The notes beneath the pieces are model-generated. The model was not told the DNA's origin, made no database searches, and saw nothing but the letters and a program-made list of their open reading frames with translations. Positions 1 through 10,400 of a stretch of 27,500 bases of DNA are shown one piece after another (position 1 is the stretch's first letter; every line of letters starts with the position of its first letter). This DNA is from Neocallimastix lanati (nom. inval.) (lineage: Eukaryota > Neocallimastigomycota > Neocallimastigomycetes > Neocallimastigales > Neocallimastigaceae). Made by a program: the position numbers and the translations under genes. Where the stretch lies: NCBI GenBank assembly GCA_016946835.1, contig JACVTC010000040.1, positions 1-27,500 on the forward strand, read 5' to 3'.

Positions 1-308
1 TTAAATTTAGATCTATAATATATTCCTTATGGAATATGGTATACAAGGGAAATAAGTGTATGATCTATCTTTCAGCTTTAAATAAGTAATAAAGTCACAT
101 GTTACAACATGCGTTTTCCATAACATAAAATAAATTAAAAATTAATTAAATAAATATTAAAAGATAATTAACATAGATTTATACAAGACGATAGATCATA
201 ATACATTTAAGTAATCATTAAATATAAATAAATAAATACACATAAATATAAATAAATACTATAAATAAATAAATTAAATATATAGTTAAATTATGAGTGC
301 AGTCAACA
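1..308 (-). repeat. 3' LTR of the copia element (truncated by window start)
   Basis: This is identical to 6028-6336 apart from one missing A near position 20. It ends in GTCAACA, the outer TG...CA boundary when read on the minus strand (TGTTGAC...). The first 11 bases of the LTR on the plus strand lie outside the window. The adjacent polypurine tract (309-319) fixes this as the 3' LTR. Confidence 0.95.
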
Positions 309-319
309 CTCCCCCTCAA
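309..319 (-). other. Polypurine tract of the copia element
   Basis: On the minus strand the bases just before the 3' LTR read TTTGAGGGGGAG, directly followed by TGTTGAC. A G-rich purine run touching the 3' LTR is the usual plus-strand primer of LTR retrotransposons, and it is the only G5 run in this A+T-rich stretch. Confidence 0.85.
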
Positions 320-1989
320 ATAATATTTTTAGATAAAAATGTTGTTGTAAATTTTTGTATCTTTGGTCCATTTGAGTCCTTGGTTAATATGTCCGCTAGC
401 ATGTTTTCAGTATCAATATATTCTAATTTTACTTTCTTCTTTGCAATATTGTCCCTGTTGAAATGATATCTTACACTTATATGCTTTAATTTTGTATTTA
501 TTTCTCCGTTCTCCATTATTTTCTTACTTGCTTGATTATCTGTATAGATTTTAACAGTTATCCATTTGTTTAAAATTTCTTTTATTATATTTCTAATCCA
601 TAATATTTTCTTTATATTTTCGGAAGTGCTTATGTACTCTGCTTCAGCAGTAGACGTAGCAACACTTGTTTGTTTCTTGGACAACCAGCATATCGGACTT
701 GTTCCCATAAGTATTATTCCTCCTGAGGTAGATTTTCTATCTTCCAAACAGCCGGCAAAGTCAGAGTCGGTATATGCAACAAGCTCCCCCTTTCCATTAT
801 ATTCTATCTTAAATTCTTTGGTACTATTAATATATTTTAGAATATTTATTATTTTGTTCCAATCCGATATAGTTGGATTTTCACATTTTCTTGAAGCTTT
901 ATTTACAGCGAAAGCTATGTCAGGTCTAGTACATTTCGAAAGGTATATTAAGGAACCTATTGCGCTTTTGTAGATTGTTTTATCGAAAGGTTTATTGTTT
1001 TCTGATATTTTATTATCACCAGTACATGGTGTTTTTCTTTTCTTTGTATTATCAATATTAAATTTATATAACATATTATTTATAAAATTTTTCTGTGAAA
1101 TAATATATGAATTATTTTCTTTCTTTACTTCAATTCCTAATATGTATTCAATTGGATCACATTTAGATATTTTAAATTTTGATTTTATTTTATTTATTAT
1201 TTGTTTAATGTATTTGTTTTCTCCAGCGATGACCATGTCGTCCACGTATAAGCCGATAATGCATTTTGTTATATTATTTTTTGTAAATTTGAAAATACAT
1301 TGTTCGGATTTAATTTGAATGAACTCATTTTTTATTAGGAATTTTCTAATGGTATTATACCATTGTCTACCAGATTGCTTAAGGCCATACAAAGCTTTGT
1401 TGAGCTTCCAATATCCCCGCCCAAAGCGCGTATCGCCTTTAGGAATAGTAGTATAAATATCTTTATCAAGCGGAGCATTAAGGTAAGCGGCCTTTATATC
1501 TAGCTGGAAAATATTCCACTTAAGAGCAGCAGAAATAGCGAATATTAATTTAAGACCATCAATGTTTAGAGTAGGAGAATAAGTTAATTCATAATCGATT
1601 CCCCATTTTTGTTTAAATCCACGAGCAACTAAACGAGCTTTATATTTATAAATATTATTATTTGAATCACGTTTAGTGTTGAAAACCCATTTTGTGGTAA
1701 TGATGTTCTTGTTTTTAGGTACATTTTTAACAAAAGTCATAATATTATTAGAATAAAGGTTATTAAGTTCATCATTAATAGCCTCAATCCAGTTATTTTT
1801 GTCTTCACTGTTTATTGCTTCTTCATACGTATTAGGAATGTGACAAAATATAGAAGCAATAATAATGTCGTTGATTTGGTCTAGTTTTCTACGAGAACTA
1901 ATATTAGTAGGTGCAGTCTCTTTATATTTTGGACTAAGTGGTCTTTTATGGATATTGCCATATTCTGTATTGGCTACAATGTCATCCAT
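316..1989 (-). pseudogene. copia pol, reverse transcriptase and RNase H part
   Basis: This segment is the copia-type reverse transcriptase (RVT_2) followed by RNase H. Visible motifs include the KWVFNTKRD and KARLVARGFKQ block, FQLDIKAAYLNAPL with the first catalytic Asp, YVDDM with the catalytic Asp pair, the RNase H motif YTDSDFAGC followed by DRKSTSGG, and the C-terminal LADILTK. All are typical of Ty1/copia pol. The frame continues open upstream of the first Met to about 2060, where it overlaps a different frame that carries the preceding linker. The Met start is therefore not a real start; this is the C-terminal part of a polyprotein cut off by a frame change. The enzyme segment itself has no internal stop. 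Confidence 0.9.
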
Positions 1990-2960
1990 AATTTCATCTT
2001 TATTAAAATCAATAACACTTGATGCATCTATAAGAGATTTGTGGGCATAATTTTCTTTGTAAACTATTATTGTTGTTAAATTTATTATTTATTTCGTTAT
2101 TATTAGTAGGTGAAATTTCGTCTGTTTTTTGAGAAATTTGGTTGGTTGAAGAATCGGTTATTAAAGGTAAATTCTGATTAATATTATATGGAAGAGTTAT
2201 ATTTTTAAGATTTTCCATTACCGTATTTTTATTATCTGAAGGAATATTATTGATATCTATTGTAGGAGTGGAGAAATTATAGTTTTTCTTCATAGAGTCG
2301 CTGGATTTTGAATTTTGTTGAATTAATTTATTATTTTTCGATAAAAAATTTTTATTAATAAATTTTGATCATTTTTTGGTAAATTTTTGATATTCATTGA
2401 TTTATTTGAATTATTAATAGATTTATGTGAATCATTATTGTTGTCATATGTTATTATTGAATTATTTGAAGATTTTTTGATATGATATGAATGTGATTTT
2501 GCTTCAGCCAATAGATTTTCTTGAAAATTTTTCATCATTTTTTGAAAAATTTTTTATTATTAAAATTTTTTTTTCATATTATTATTATTTATTGTAAAAT
2601 TCTGTAATTTTGGCTTGATTTTTCATTATTTAAAAATATTTTATTTTTATCAAAATTTTCAAAATTCGGTTATTTTTTTCTTTTCCTTTGTTCCTGCTGG
2701 AAGTTGAGGCGGGCGTAAGCAGGATCTTCTGGTTTATATTTTTCAATAATGTTAGAATTAAAATGGTATTCTTAATATTATTTCTAAACTTTTTATTATA
2801 ATTTTATTTATTATTTCTAAATTTCTATTTATCTCATTCAAATAATTATTTTCAGAATTATTTTTGTCAACATTGTTGAAATTGAATTTCAATTTAAATT
2901 TACAATTATTTTTATTTTTAATTTCAGGATTAATTTTAGAATTAATTTCAACATCTTTAT
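1990..2960 (-). pseudogene. copia pol, low-complexity linker between integrase and RT, frame-shifted several times
   Basis: Between integrase and RT the minus strand encodes an Asn/Lys/Ser-rich linker that changes frame repeatedly. Open pieces lie at about 2009-2293, 2323-2538, 2690-2765 and 2765-3000. The piece at 2690-2765 is less A+T-rich and reads ...KPEDPAYARLNFQQEQ.... The breaks fall in A/T runs and AAT repeats. This kind of variable linker is normal between copia integrase and RT, but it should be one open frame. No separate gene is supported here. Confidence 0.7.
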
Positions 2961-3926
2961 TTAAATTATGGTTATTTTTCTGGTTATATCTTTATTATCA
3001 AATTCTTGATTTTCTTCATTTAACGATATATTATTGACATGCTTATTTTTAATGTAATTACTTTTATGTTCTGTATTAGTAGTCCTTTCATTATTAATAT
3101 TTTCATTTAAAATGTTTTCTTCATTTAAGATGTTTCTTCCATTAAAATTATTTTCATTGTTCATATTATTATCTTCATTTATATTATTATCTTCATTTAT
3201 ATTATTATCTTCATTTATAATATTATCTTCTGGATTCATATCTTTTCTATTGTTGTCTTTCATAAATGAGAAGTAAGAGTCTTTATAATTGCTTGTTTCG
3301 TATTTGTGTTTACTAGGCTCTTCTTCAACGAATTCTACATCGTTAGTATAATGTATTTTATTATTTTCAATATCCATGATAATATATGAATATTTTTTAT
3401 CATCAAATCCCAAGAATACGCCCTTCTTAGCATTTGGTAAAAATTTTGATTTGTGTTGTGTATCATCCCTGTAATAACACACACAACCAAAGGTTTTTAA
3501 ATGTTTTAACTCTACCTTTTTGTTGTAAAATACTTCATTGGGTATTAAAAATTTATTTCCTGAATGGGGAATTAAGTTATATATGTAGCATGCCTGTTTT
3601 ATGGCGAAATTCCAAAAGTTTTCTGATAATTCTGCCCAATATAGAAGAGTTTTAGCTGAATTTCTAAGAGTTCTGTTTATTCTTTCAGCTTTTCCATTAA
3701 CTTCAGGGCAACCTGGAGGAGAATAGGTTTTTTCTATTCCATTTTCTTTACAGTATTTATTAACTGTTTTATTTTTAAATTCCTTTCCTCCATCTGATTT
3801 AAATATTTTAATATTATATTCTTCAAATTGGTTATTTAAGTACTTGAAGAATTCCACAATTAATTCGGGGGCTTCGGCTTTAGATTTTAAAGTATATATC
3901 CATACTTTTCTTGAGAATTCATCCAT
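2961..3926 (-). pseudogene. copia pol, integrase catalytic core and C-terminal part
   Basis: This segment carries the second half of the retroviral-type integrase core. The second catalytic Asp is in FKSDGGKEF and the Glu in VNGKAERINR. There are 35 residues between them, so this is the DD35E spacing. The first Asp (HSDISGPY) lies at the end of the upstream frame (3887-5941). The two frames overlap over 3887-3926, and the correct junction falls in an AAAAA run near 3941, where one base appears to be missing. The C-terminal end is a run of Asn/Glu repeats (NEDNNI repeated) before the stop at 2961. Confidence 0.88.
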
Positions 3927-5941
3927 GAATGTAATAAAGTATTTTTATTATTGATAGATGAATTGTATGGGCCTGAAATGTCTGAATGTATTATTTCTAA
4001 TATTTTCGTAGCTTTTGGTGTTTTTCCTCCGTGTGATTTCCTTGACATTTTAGCTACTTTACATTCTATGCATTTAGGAGTTTTTATTTGGTGTAAACTT
4101 AGATATTTGTTTATGTTTTCTAGGTAATAATGACCTAGTCTTCTATGCCAAATTTCAAGGCTTTTTTCATCAACTTCGTTTAAAGCCATAATATTTTTAT
4201 CCTTTTCTTCAAAGTTTTTATTAATCTTGTAAGTATTTACTAAGAATTGATTATCATTTGTAGAATAATAAGTTCCTATATATACATTATTTGGACCCCA
4301 TAAGTTAAATCTACCACGTGTATAATCATCAGTGTCAATAATGACTCTATATCCTATTTTGGCCAGTTCTATTCCACTAATAAGATTTTTAGTTGCAGAT
4401 TTTGAATATAATACCTTGTCTAGTCGTAAATATATTCCATTAATGTAACATTCGTAAGTACCATATCCTTCGAAGCTACACATTGTCCCATTGGCACATC
4501 TTAACTTTATTTTGCAGTGAATAAAATTATTTAGCAAATTAAAATCATTAGTTATATGTTCTCCAGCACCAGTATCATATAACCATTCACTAGTCTTATC
4601 ATTTTCTTCATAATAATTGATGTTGTTTACATATAATTCCTCTTTTTTATTAGGAATTGTTATCTCCTTTGGAATAATAGAACTATCATTCACGTATTCA
4701 ATTAATCCAGAAAATTTAACCTTATTGTTAATGTTTATTTCTTCTTGTTTTTCTATCAGTGCCCTTGCGTCTTCAAAATCAAAATTATCGTCATAACTAC
4801 TGGCACTGTCTGGATCAGAAATTTTACTTATTAAATGTAAAGACTTCTTTGGATGATCATTTAATGTGGTCTTTACTTGAAGCTTTTCTTGCCTCCCTTT
4901 ATTATGATTTGACTTCGTCTTCATATTATATATGCAGTTTCTGGTAGAGTGTCCTTTAACTTCACAAATGTGACAATATGATTTATTATTATTGTCTTTG
5001 TTACTATTATCTTTATTATTATTGTTATATTGGTTACCATTTTGCTTTCCTCTTTTCTTAGAGTTAGAGCTTTTGTTATTATGGTTGTTGTGTTCACTTT
5101 TCTTTGAGGAATTACTAGTTCTTCTTCCTCTACTGATAAAATCTAGGTCCATTGGATCATCTTTTTCAATGGTTTTGTTATCTTCCCAATTTTCTAGGTA
5201 AGATTTTGCATAAATAAAACTTTTGAGATTATTAATATATACATTAGGGTCACTATTCAAATTAATTTGAATGATATTTTTATAATCATCCGGTAGTACG
5301 TTATAGAGATATTTTAATTTTTCCTTATCAGTGATCTCCACATGTTGTTCTTCCATATCATCGAAAGTTTCTTTCATAAGTTCTAGCTTTTCGATGATTT
5401 GATTTCTATCTCTGGCTTTAATACTTCTTAACCTTTTAAGCCAGTATTCCATATCAGCATTTGAATTTCCATATTTTGATTTGAGTCTTTCCATTATACG
5501 GAAACCATTATTAAGTCTGCTGATTTCTCTTAAAACAGAATCATCGACATTCTTACTGATCATGAGTATCATGTCAGCATCGATCCTTTCTGCTTCCTCA
5601 ACTAATCTGATATGATTAAGAGGATTACCAAAAAAGTTAGTTAGCTGAGTATTGATATCAACGTCATTGTTTCGATTAATCTCAGCATTATTGTTTCGAA
5701 TAGGTGCGGCAGGAGCTTGCGGCAACATTTTGGTAATTAATTTAGTAATTACCTTGTTGATAACATCGTTGACATTGGGGTTGTAATCAAAACCTACATC
5801 ATTAAGTTTTCCAATGACGTCGACTTCCATGAATTCCTTAATACCTTGACGTTTAGCGGCATTGTCAATAAGGAATTTCCACTCATTAAAGTTGGATTTT
5901 CCATGGAGGCGTTGGTCCTTAGCTAAGTTAAAGTCTTGCAT
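3887..5941 (-). CDS. copia Gag, protease and integrase N-terminus
   Basis: The 684-residue frame begins with Met at 5941, about 60 bp inside the primer-binding site, a plausible Gag start. Residues 1-250 form a copia-type Gag capsid region with the signature IMERLKSKYGN...YWLKRL. A basic Asn/Lys-rich stretch follows, then a CCHC zinc knuckle (CHICEVKGHSTRNC, residues about 322-335). The aspartic protease motif WLYDTGAGEHI is near residue 453. The integrase zinc-binding HHCC domain (WHRRLGH...CIEC) is near 593-635, followed by the first catalytic Asp (HSDISGPY). The last 20 or so residues are out of frame, caused by a one-base loss in an A run near 3941, so the polyprotein terminates early in the integrase core. 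Confidence 0.9.
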   Translation of the reverse strand: MQDFNLAKDQRLHGKSNFNEWKFLIDNAAKRQGIKEFMEVDVIGKLNDVGFDYNPNVNDVINKVITKLITKMLPQAPAAPIRNNNAEINRNNDVDINTQLTNFFGNPLNHIRLVEEAERIDADMILMISKNVDDSVLREISRLNNGFRIMERLKSKYGNSNADMEYWLKRLRSIKARDRNQIIEKLELMKETFDDMEEQHVEITDKEKLKYLYNVLPDDYKNIIQINLNSDPNVYINNLKSFIYAKSYLENWEDNKTIEKDDPMDLDFISRGRRTSNSSKKSEHNNHNNKSSNSKKRGKQNGNQYNNNNKDNSNKDNNNKSYCHICEVKGHSTRNCIYNMKTKSNHNKGRQEKLQVKTTLNDHPKKSLHLISKISDPDSASSYDDNFDFEDARALIEKQEEININNKVKFSGLIEYVNDSSIIPKEITIPNKKEELYVNNINYYEENDKTSEWLYDTGAGEHITNDFNLLNNFIHCKIKLRCANGTMCSFEGYGTYECYINGIYLRLDKVLYSKSATKNLISGIELAKIGYRVIIDTDDYTRGRFNLWGPNNVYIGTYYSTNDNQFLVNTYKINKNFEEKDKNIMALNEVDEKSLEIWHRRLGHYYLENINKYLSLHQIKTPKCIECKVAKMSRKSHGGKTPKATKILEIIHSDISGPYNSSINNKNTLLHSWMNSQEKYGYIL

Positions 5942-5998
5942 GATTTCGGAGCGGTGAAGCGAATTAATTAAGTACTTTTAATAATAAATAATATGAGT

Positions 5999-6016
5999 CA
6001 ACTGAGACTCTTAATC
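5999..6016 (-). other. Primer-binding site of the copia element, matching the tRNA-Lys(CUU) anticodon arm
   Basis: Directly inside the 5' LTR the plus strand reads GAGACTCTTAATC (6004-6016). That is the sense sequence of the anticodon arm of typical eukaryotic tRNA-Lys(CUU): loop CTCTTAA with anticodon CTT. The element RNA is the complement, so it would pair with the tRNA interior up to about tRNA position 40. Drosophila copia and yeast Ty5 use internal half-tRNA priming with initiator tRNA-Met; the lysine tRNA here is my inference. Confidence 0.7.
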
Positions 6017-6336
6017 TGTTAGCTTTATTAAATTTAGATCTATAATAATATTCCTTATGGAATATGGTATACAAGGGAAATAAGTGTATGATCTATCTTT
6101 CAGCTTTAAATAAGTAATAAAGTCACATGTTACAACATGCGTTTTCCATAACATAAAATAAATTAAAAATTAATTAAATAAATATTAAAAGATAATTAAC
6201 ATAGATTTATACAAGACGATAGATCATAATACATTTAAGTAATCATTAAATATAAATAAATAAATACACATAAATATAAATAAATACTATAAATAAATAA
6301 ATTAAATATATAGTTAAATTATGAGTGCAGTCAACA
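6017..6336 (-). repeat. 5' LTR of the copia element (320 bp)
   Basis: On the plus strand it runs from TGTTAG to TCAACA, giving a short terminal inverted repeat (TGTT...AACA). It matches 1-308 except for one inserted A near 6047. It contains many AAATA tetranucleotides; an A/T-rich TATATATTT-like segment near its transcription-upstream end (about 6305-6315) could serve as TATA box, which is speculative. Confidence 0.95.

Positions 6337-6409
<73 letters not shown>
6337..6409. repeat. ATT trinucleotide microsatellite (about 73 bp)
   Basis: An uninterrupted ATT/TTA array abuts the right end of the copia 5' LTR. The element may have inserted into it, or the array may have grown next to it. Confidence 0.95.
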
Positions 6410-6410
<1 letters not shown>

Positions 6411-6705
6411 AGGATATTGAAATTCTTTATGAAATATTTTATATTATTTCTAAATATTGTCCAATATCTAATAGTAATGTAGACACTGTTATCACAGATA
6501 TGAATAATATATGAATAATATAGAACTAAGTTCTGATTCTGATAGTAGTAACGAAGTATATAATATTAATAATATTAACAATAGAAATAATATTGTTAAT
6601 AATAGTAGAAATAGTGATAGTGAAAATAGGAATATTAAAATTAGTGATAATGAAAATTATAATATCGTTACTTCTAATTTAGTGAATAGTTCAATTGGTA
6701 AAAAT
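6410..6705 (+). pseudogene. 5' portion of an interrupted, unidentified coding sequence
   Basis: The plus strand is open from about 6412 through 6499 in one frame and from 6511 through 6705 in another. The change of frame is caused by a perfect 11-bp tandem duplication (ATGAATAATAT at 6500-6510 and 6511-6521). The encoded stretch is Asn/Ser/Asp-rich (SSDSDSSNEV and similar) and looks like a disordered segment. It ends in codons for Gly-Lys-Asn at 6697-6705; the next codon, TGA, comes from the first three bases of the gypsy LTR. The same Gly-Lys-Asn codons reappear in an open frame at 13727, which continues the protein. I do not recognise the family. The true 5' end is hidden by the microsatellite and copia element. 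Confidence 0.55.
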
Positions 6706-7442
6706 TGACAAACGATTCTATTATCTTAATTTGAAGTTATTACTTCAAAAGTGATAATAGATGTATCAAGTTTGAATTAATATAAATTTAATATGAATGA
6801 ATTTATGTTATTATTATTAATAATTAAGTTATTATTATTCTAGCTTAACACTGAATTGTTATTAATTTTTCAAAATTATACATTTCTTTTGTGTTTAGAA
6901 TTAATTTTTATTATTATATTTATTAATTTTTATTATTATTTATTAATTTTTATTATTATTTATTATTATAATATTTGGTTATTATTTTTTTTTATTACAT
7001 TTCTAATAACAACGAGAAATTAATTTTATAAAATATTTACAAGTATTTATATTTTTACAATAATTTAAAGTATTTACAATTTTTAATAATAAAATAATTA
7101 AGAATAATTATATTTATAAAAATAAACAATAAAATAAACAAATAAACAATTAATACAAGAATTATTATAAACAAAGAATTCAAAATAATAAAAAAAAAGA
7201 GAAAATTGTTTACAAACTATTTACTTTTAATTAAAAAGAGAAATTAATTAACATTAATATTTCATTATTTTAAAAATTAAAATAGAATTAAAGTATAATT
7301 TCGAGTTTTAGAATTTAATTAAAATAAATCTTTTTATTATGATTTTAATTTCAAATTTTAATTTATTAATTTGTTGTTGAATAGGTTAGATATTATTCAA
7401 GCTTTCTAATAATTTTATGCTTAAGAATTCCAATCTGTATCA
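6706..7442 (-). repeat. 3' LTR of the gypsy element (737 bp)
   Basis: It runs from TGACAAACG to TCTGTATCA on the plus strand and matches 12845-13581 over its full length. The pol stop codon (7455-7457) lies only about 12 bp before it. A good polypurine tract is not obvious; the bases before the LTR on the minus strand are AAGGGCCGACGAAT. Confidence 0.96.
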
Positions 7443-7454
7443 ATTCGTCGGCCC

Positions 7455-10400
7455 TTAAGAGATGACTTCGTCCCTTGAAGTCAAAGAATTTTCTTGAAGT
7501 ACATATGGAAAAACATTTTTAATATGAACATTTCTATTTAAGAGTTTTCCAGTAGTTGGATCTTCTAATACTAAGGTATTGAATTTTTGTTTATTAACAA
7601 CTTTAAAAGGTCCGTAAAAGTAAGGATTTAATTTACTTCTTCCTATAAGTCTTATCATTACGTAATCTCCTGGTTTATATTTCTTCTTTAGTGCATTTTG
7701 AAATCCAATACGGTGTTCCCAATATTTATTTGCATATTCTGAATATTCAGTAGCCTGTTTTACCCAATTTTGATGTCTTAAGAAACGTCGAAATATATAT
7801 TCTTCTTCTGATTCATTTGGATCTTTATAAATATCGGGGAACATGACTTCTAATGGCCAAGTGTCGTGTCTGCCATAAAGTAATTCGAAACTACTAAATT
7901 TTGTTTTTGAATTTTTAGTAGTTCTTAAGGCCCATAAAGCCGATGGAAGATATTCATCCCATTCAGACTCATTTTCTACTAATAATCTTAATAACTTCCC
8001 TATTTCTCTGTTTCGATTCTCAATCATTCCATTCGATTCAGGATGATGCGGGGAAACGTAATGAACCCATGAACCATAAAGGTCAATCATCATCTTTGTT
8101 ACTTCAGAGATAAAGGAACTACCATTGTCGGTAATTATTATTTCAGGTGGTCCATGTCTTGTAAATATTTCAACAAGAAATTTTATTACTTCTTCGGATT
8201 TCATGTTCGGGATTGCTTTAGCTTCAACCCACTTGGTAAAATAATCGACTAAGGTTATTATATAATTGTTACCATTTTTAGTAGTTGGTAACGGTCCTAT
8301 TATATCGAGTCCTACTCTAGTAAATGGTTGTTCAACAGGGGTAGCATTATCTCCAGAACTTTTTGGAAATGGTTTAGGCCTGCATGTTTGACATTTGTGA
8401 CAACTTTTTATCCACATTCTTACATCATTCCAAATGCCAGGCCAATAGTAAGATTGCATAATTCTATTAGTAGTTTTCTCTGCTCCTTCATGTCCTACTA
8501 AATGGGCACGATTAATAATATCCTTTTTGTCTTCATCTTTATAGATAACTTTTAAATAAAGATCATCTTTTTTATAATATAGAGTATTATCAACAACTTG
8601 ATAATTCTTAGTGAAGTATTTTATTATACCTTCTGGTAGATCCAAATCCCTTGGATTAAAGTCGGCTAATATTGCATTAGCGCATTGAATAATTCCTTTT
8701 GAATTTTTAGAAGGTAATCTTGATAACGCATCAGCGAATACATTTTTCTTTCCTTTCTCGTAAATAAGTTCAATCTTATATTTGTTAAATTCTTCTATCC
8801 ATCTTGCATGACGATTAGAAGTAGGAATGCTTTTTTTGAAAAACCCAAGTAATGGTTTATGATCCGTAATAAATTTTGTTAAATTTTTATTGCTTAATAT
8901 ATATTGACTAAAATATTTTAAACTAAATATAACAGCTAATCCTTCTAAGTCCGTTACGGAGTAATTCTTTTCAGATGTAGAGAGTGTTCTACTTACGCAA
9001 CAGATAGGATGTTCAAGACTATCCTCTTCCTTCTGTAAAAGAACACCACCAATACCTTTAAGAGAAGCATCAGTACGAATGATGAATTCCTTTTTAAAAT
9101 CTGGGTAACTTAATATTGGATCATTAAGTAAACATTCTTTAATATTTTCGAAAGCTTCTTCGCATTCATTTGACCATATATATTTTGAATTCTTTTTTAA
9201 TAACTTAAAAAGAGGGTCAGCAATAATTGAGAAATTTTGAATAAATTTTCTATAATAACTAACTAAACCTAAAAAAGAACGAAGTTCACTTACATCTTTA
9301 GGATTGTCCCACAAAGCAATACTTTGTACTTTTGATGGAATTGTTTTTAATCCTTTTGATGTTAGAACATGACCTAATACTTCAACACTTTCTTGAAAGA
9401 ATTTACATTTTTGTAAGTTAAGAGAAAGATTGTATTTAGAAAATATTTCAAAAGCTAACTTTAAATGTTTAAGATGTTCATCAAGAGTTCTTGAATAAAT
9501 TACAATATCATCTAAGTAAACAAATAAACATTTACCGATTAAAGGAAGTAATATTCTATTCATCTCCCGTTGGAAGGTAGCGGGAGCATTGGTAAGGCCA
9601 AATGGCATTACTTTAAAATTGTAATTGCCGAATTTTGTGGTAAATGCTGTTTTCTCTATATCTTCTGGATTCATTGGAATTTGATGATATCCAGAATATA
9701 AGTCTAATGCGGAGAATACCGTCGCACCATTTACTGAATAAATTAGTTCATCTATAAATGGTAGTGCGTAAGAATCTTTTATAGTAATTTCATTTAATTT
9801 GCGATAATCAATACACATTCTCCATTTCCCATTTTTCTTTTGAACTAATAGAACAGGAAAAGACCATGGAGAATGTGAAGGAACTATAAGTCCTTTTTCT
9901 AATAGTTTAATTATTTCCGATTTAAGAATATCTGCATGCTCTTTTGATAATTTGTATGGTTTTAATTTTATAGGTTTATTACTAATTGTCACAATTGAAT
10001 GTGGTTCTAAATTAGCTGTACTTAATTGTGACATTGAAGTTGCCATACAGTTTTTATACTTCTCAATTAAATTTTTAAATTCTGTCTTAAATTTTTCCGG
10101 GACAGATTCAATAATTTTATTTAATGTATCGATGAACTCTTGTTGTTCATCTTTTTCTATAATAATGGAATTAACAAGAGGTATTTCTGATTTACTATTA
10201 ATTATATAGGTTACTTGTTTAATTCCTTTCTTAATTTTCTGGTAGACAGCATCATCATCTGGATCTATATACAAACGATACTTTTTCTGAATTCCTCTAC
10301 CAAATATAATTTCAAAATATGGATTCGTATAATTAATTACATAGAATTTTTCTGTAATAGTTAATCTATTATTTACGTTTATTTTTAATTCAATGTAACT

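Larger units (their letters stand above)
1..6336 (-). mobile_element. Ty1/copia LTR retrotransposon, nearly full length, coding region frame-broken
   Basis: This element is read right to left: 5' LTR (6017-6336), primer-binding site, gag, protease, integrase, RT/RNase H, polypurine tract, 3' LTR (1-308, cut by the window edge; about 11 bases missing). The order protease-integrase-RT-RNase H is the Pseudoviridae (copia) order. The LTRs have TG...CA ends and differ only by one A around position 20, so the insertion is very recent. In spite of this the polyprotein is spread over at least three reading frames. The 5' LTR abuts an ATT microsatellite; the outer flank of the other end is outside the window, so a target-site duplication cannot be checked. 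The frame breaks lie mostly in A/T runs and may be real decay or sequencing errors. Confidence 0.95.

Noticed and set aside
6511-6708. A small complete gene of 65 residues
   Set aside because: Its ATG is created by a tandem duplication and its stop comes from the gypsy LTR, so it is a fragment of a larger broken frame.
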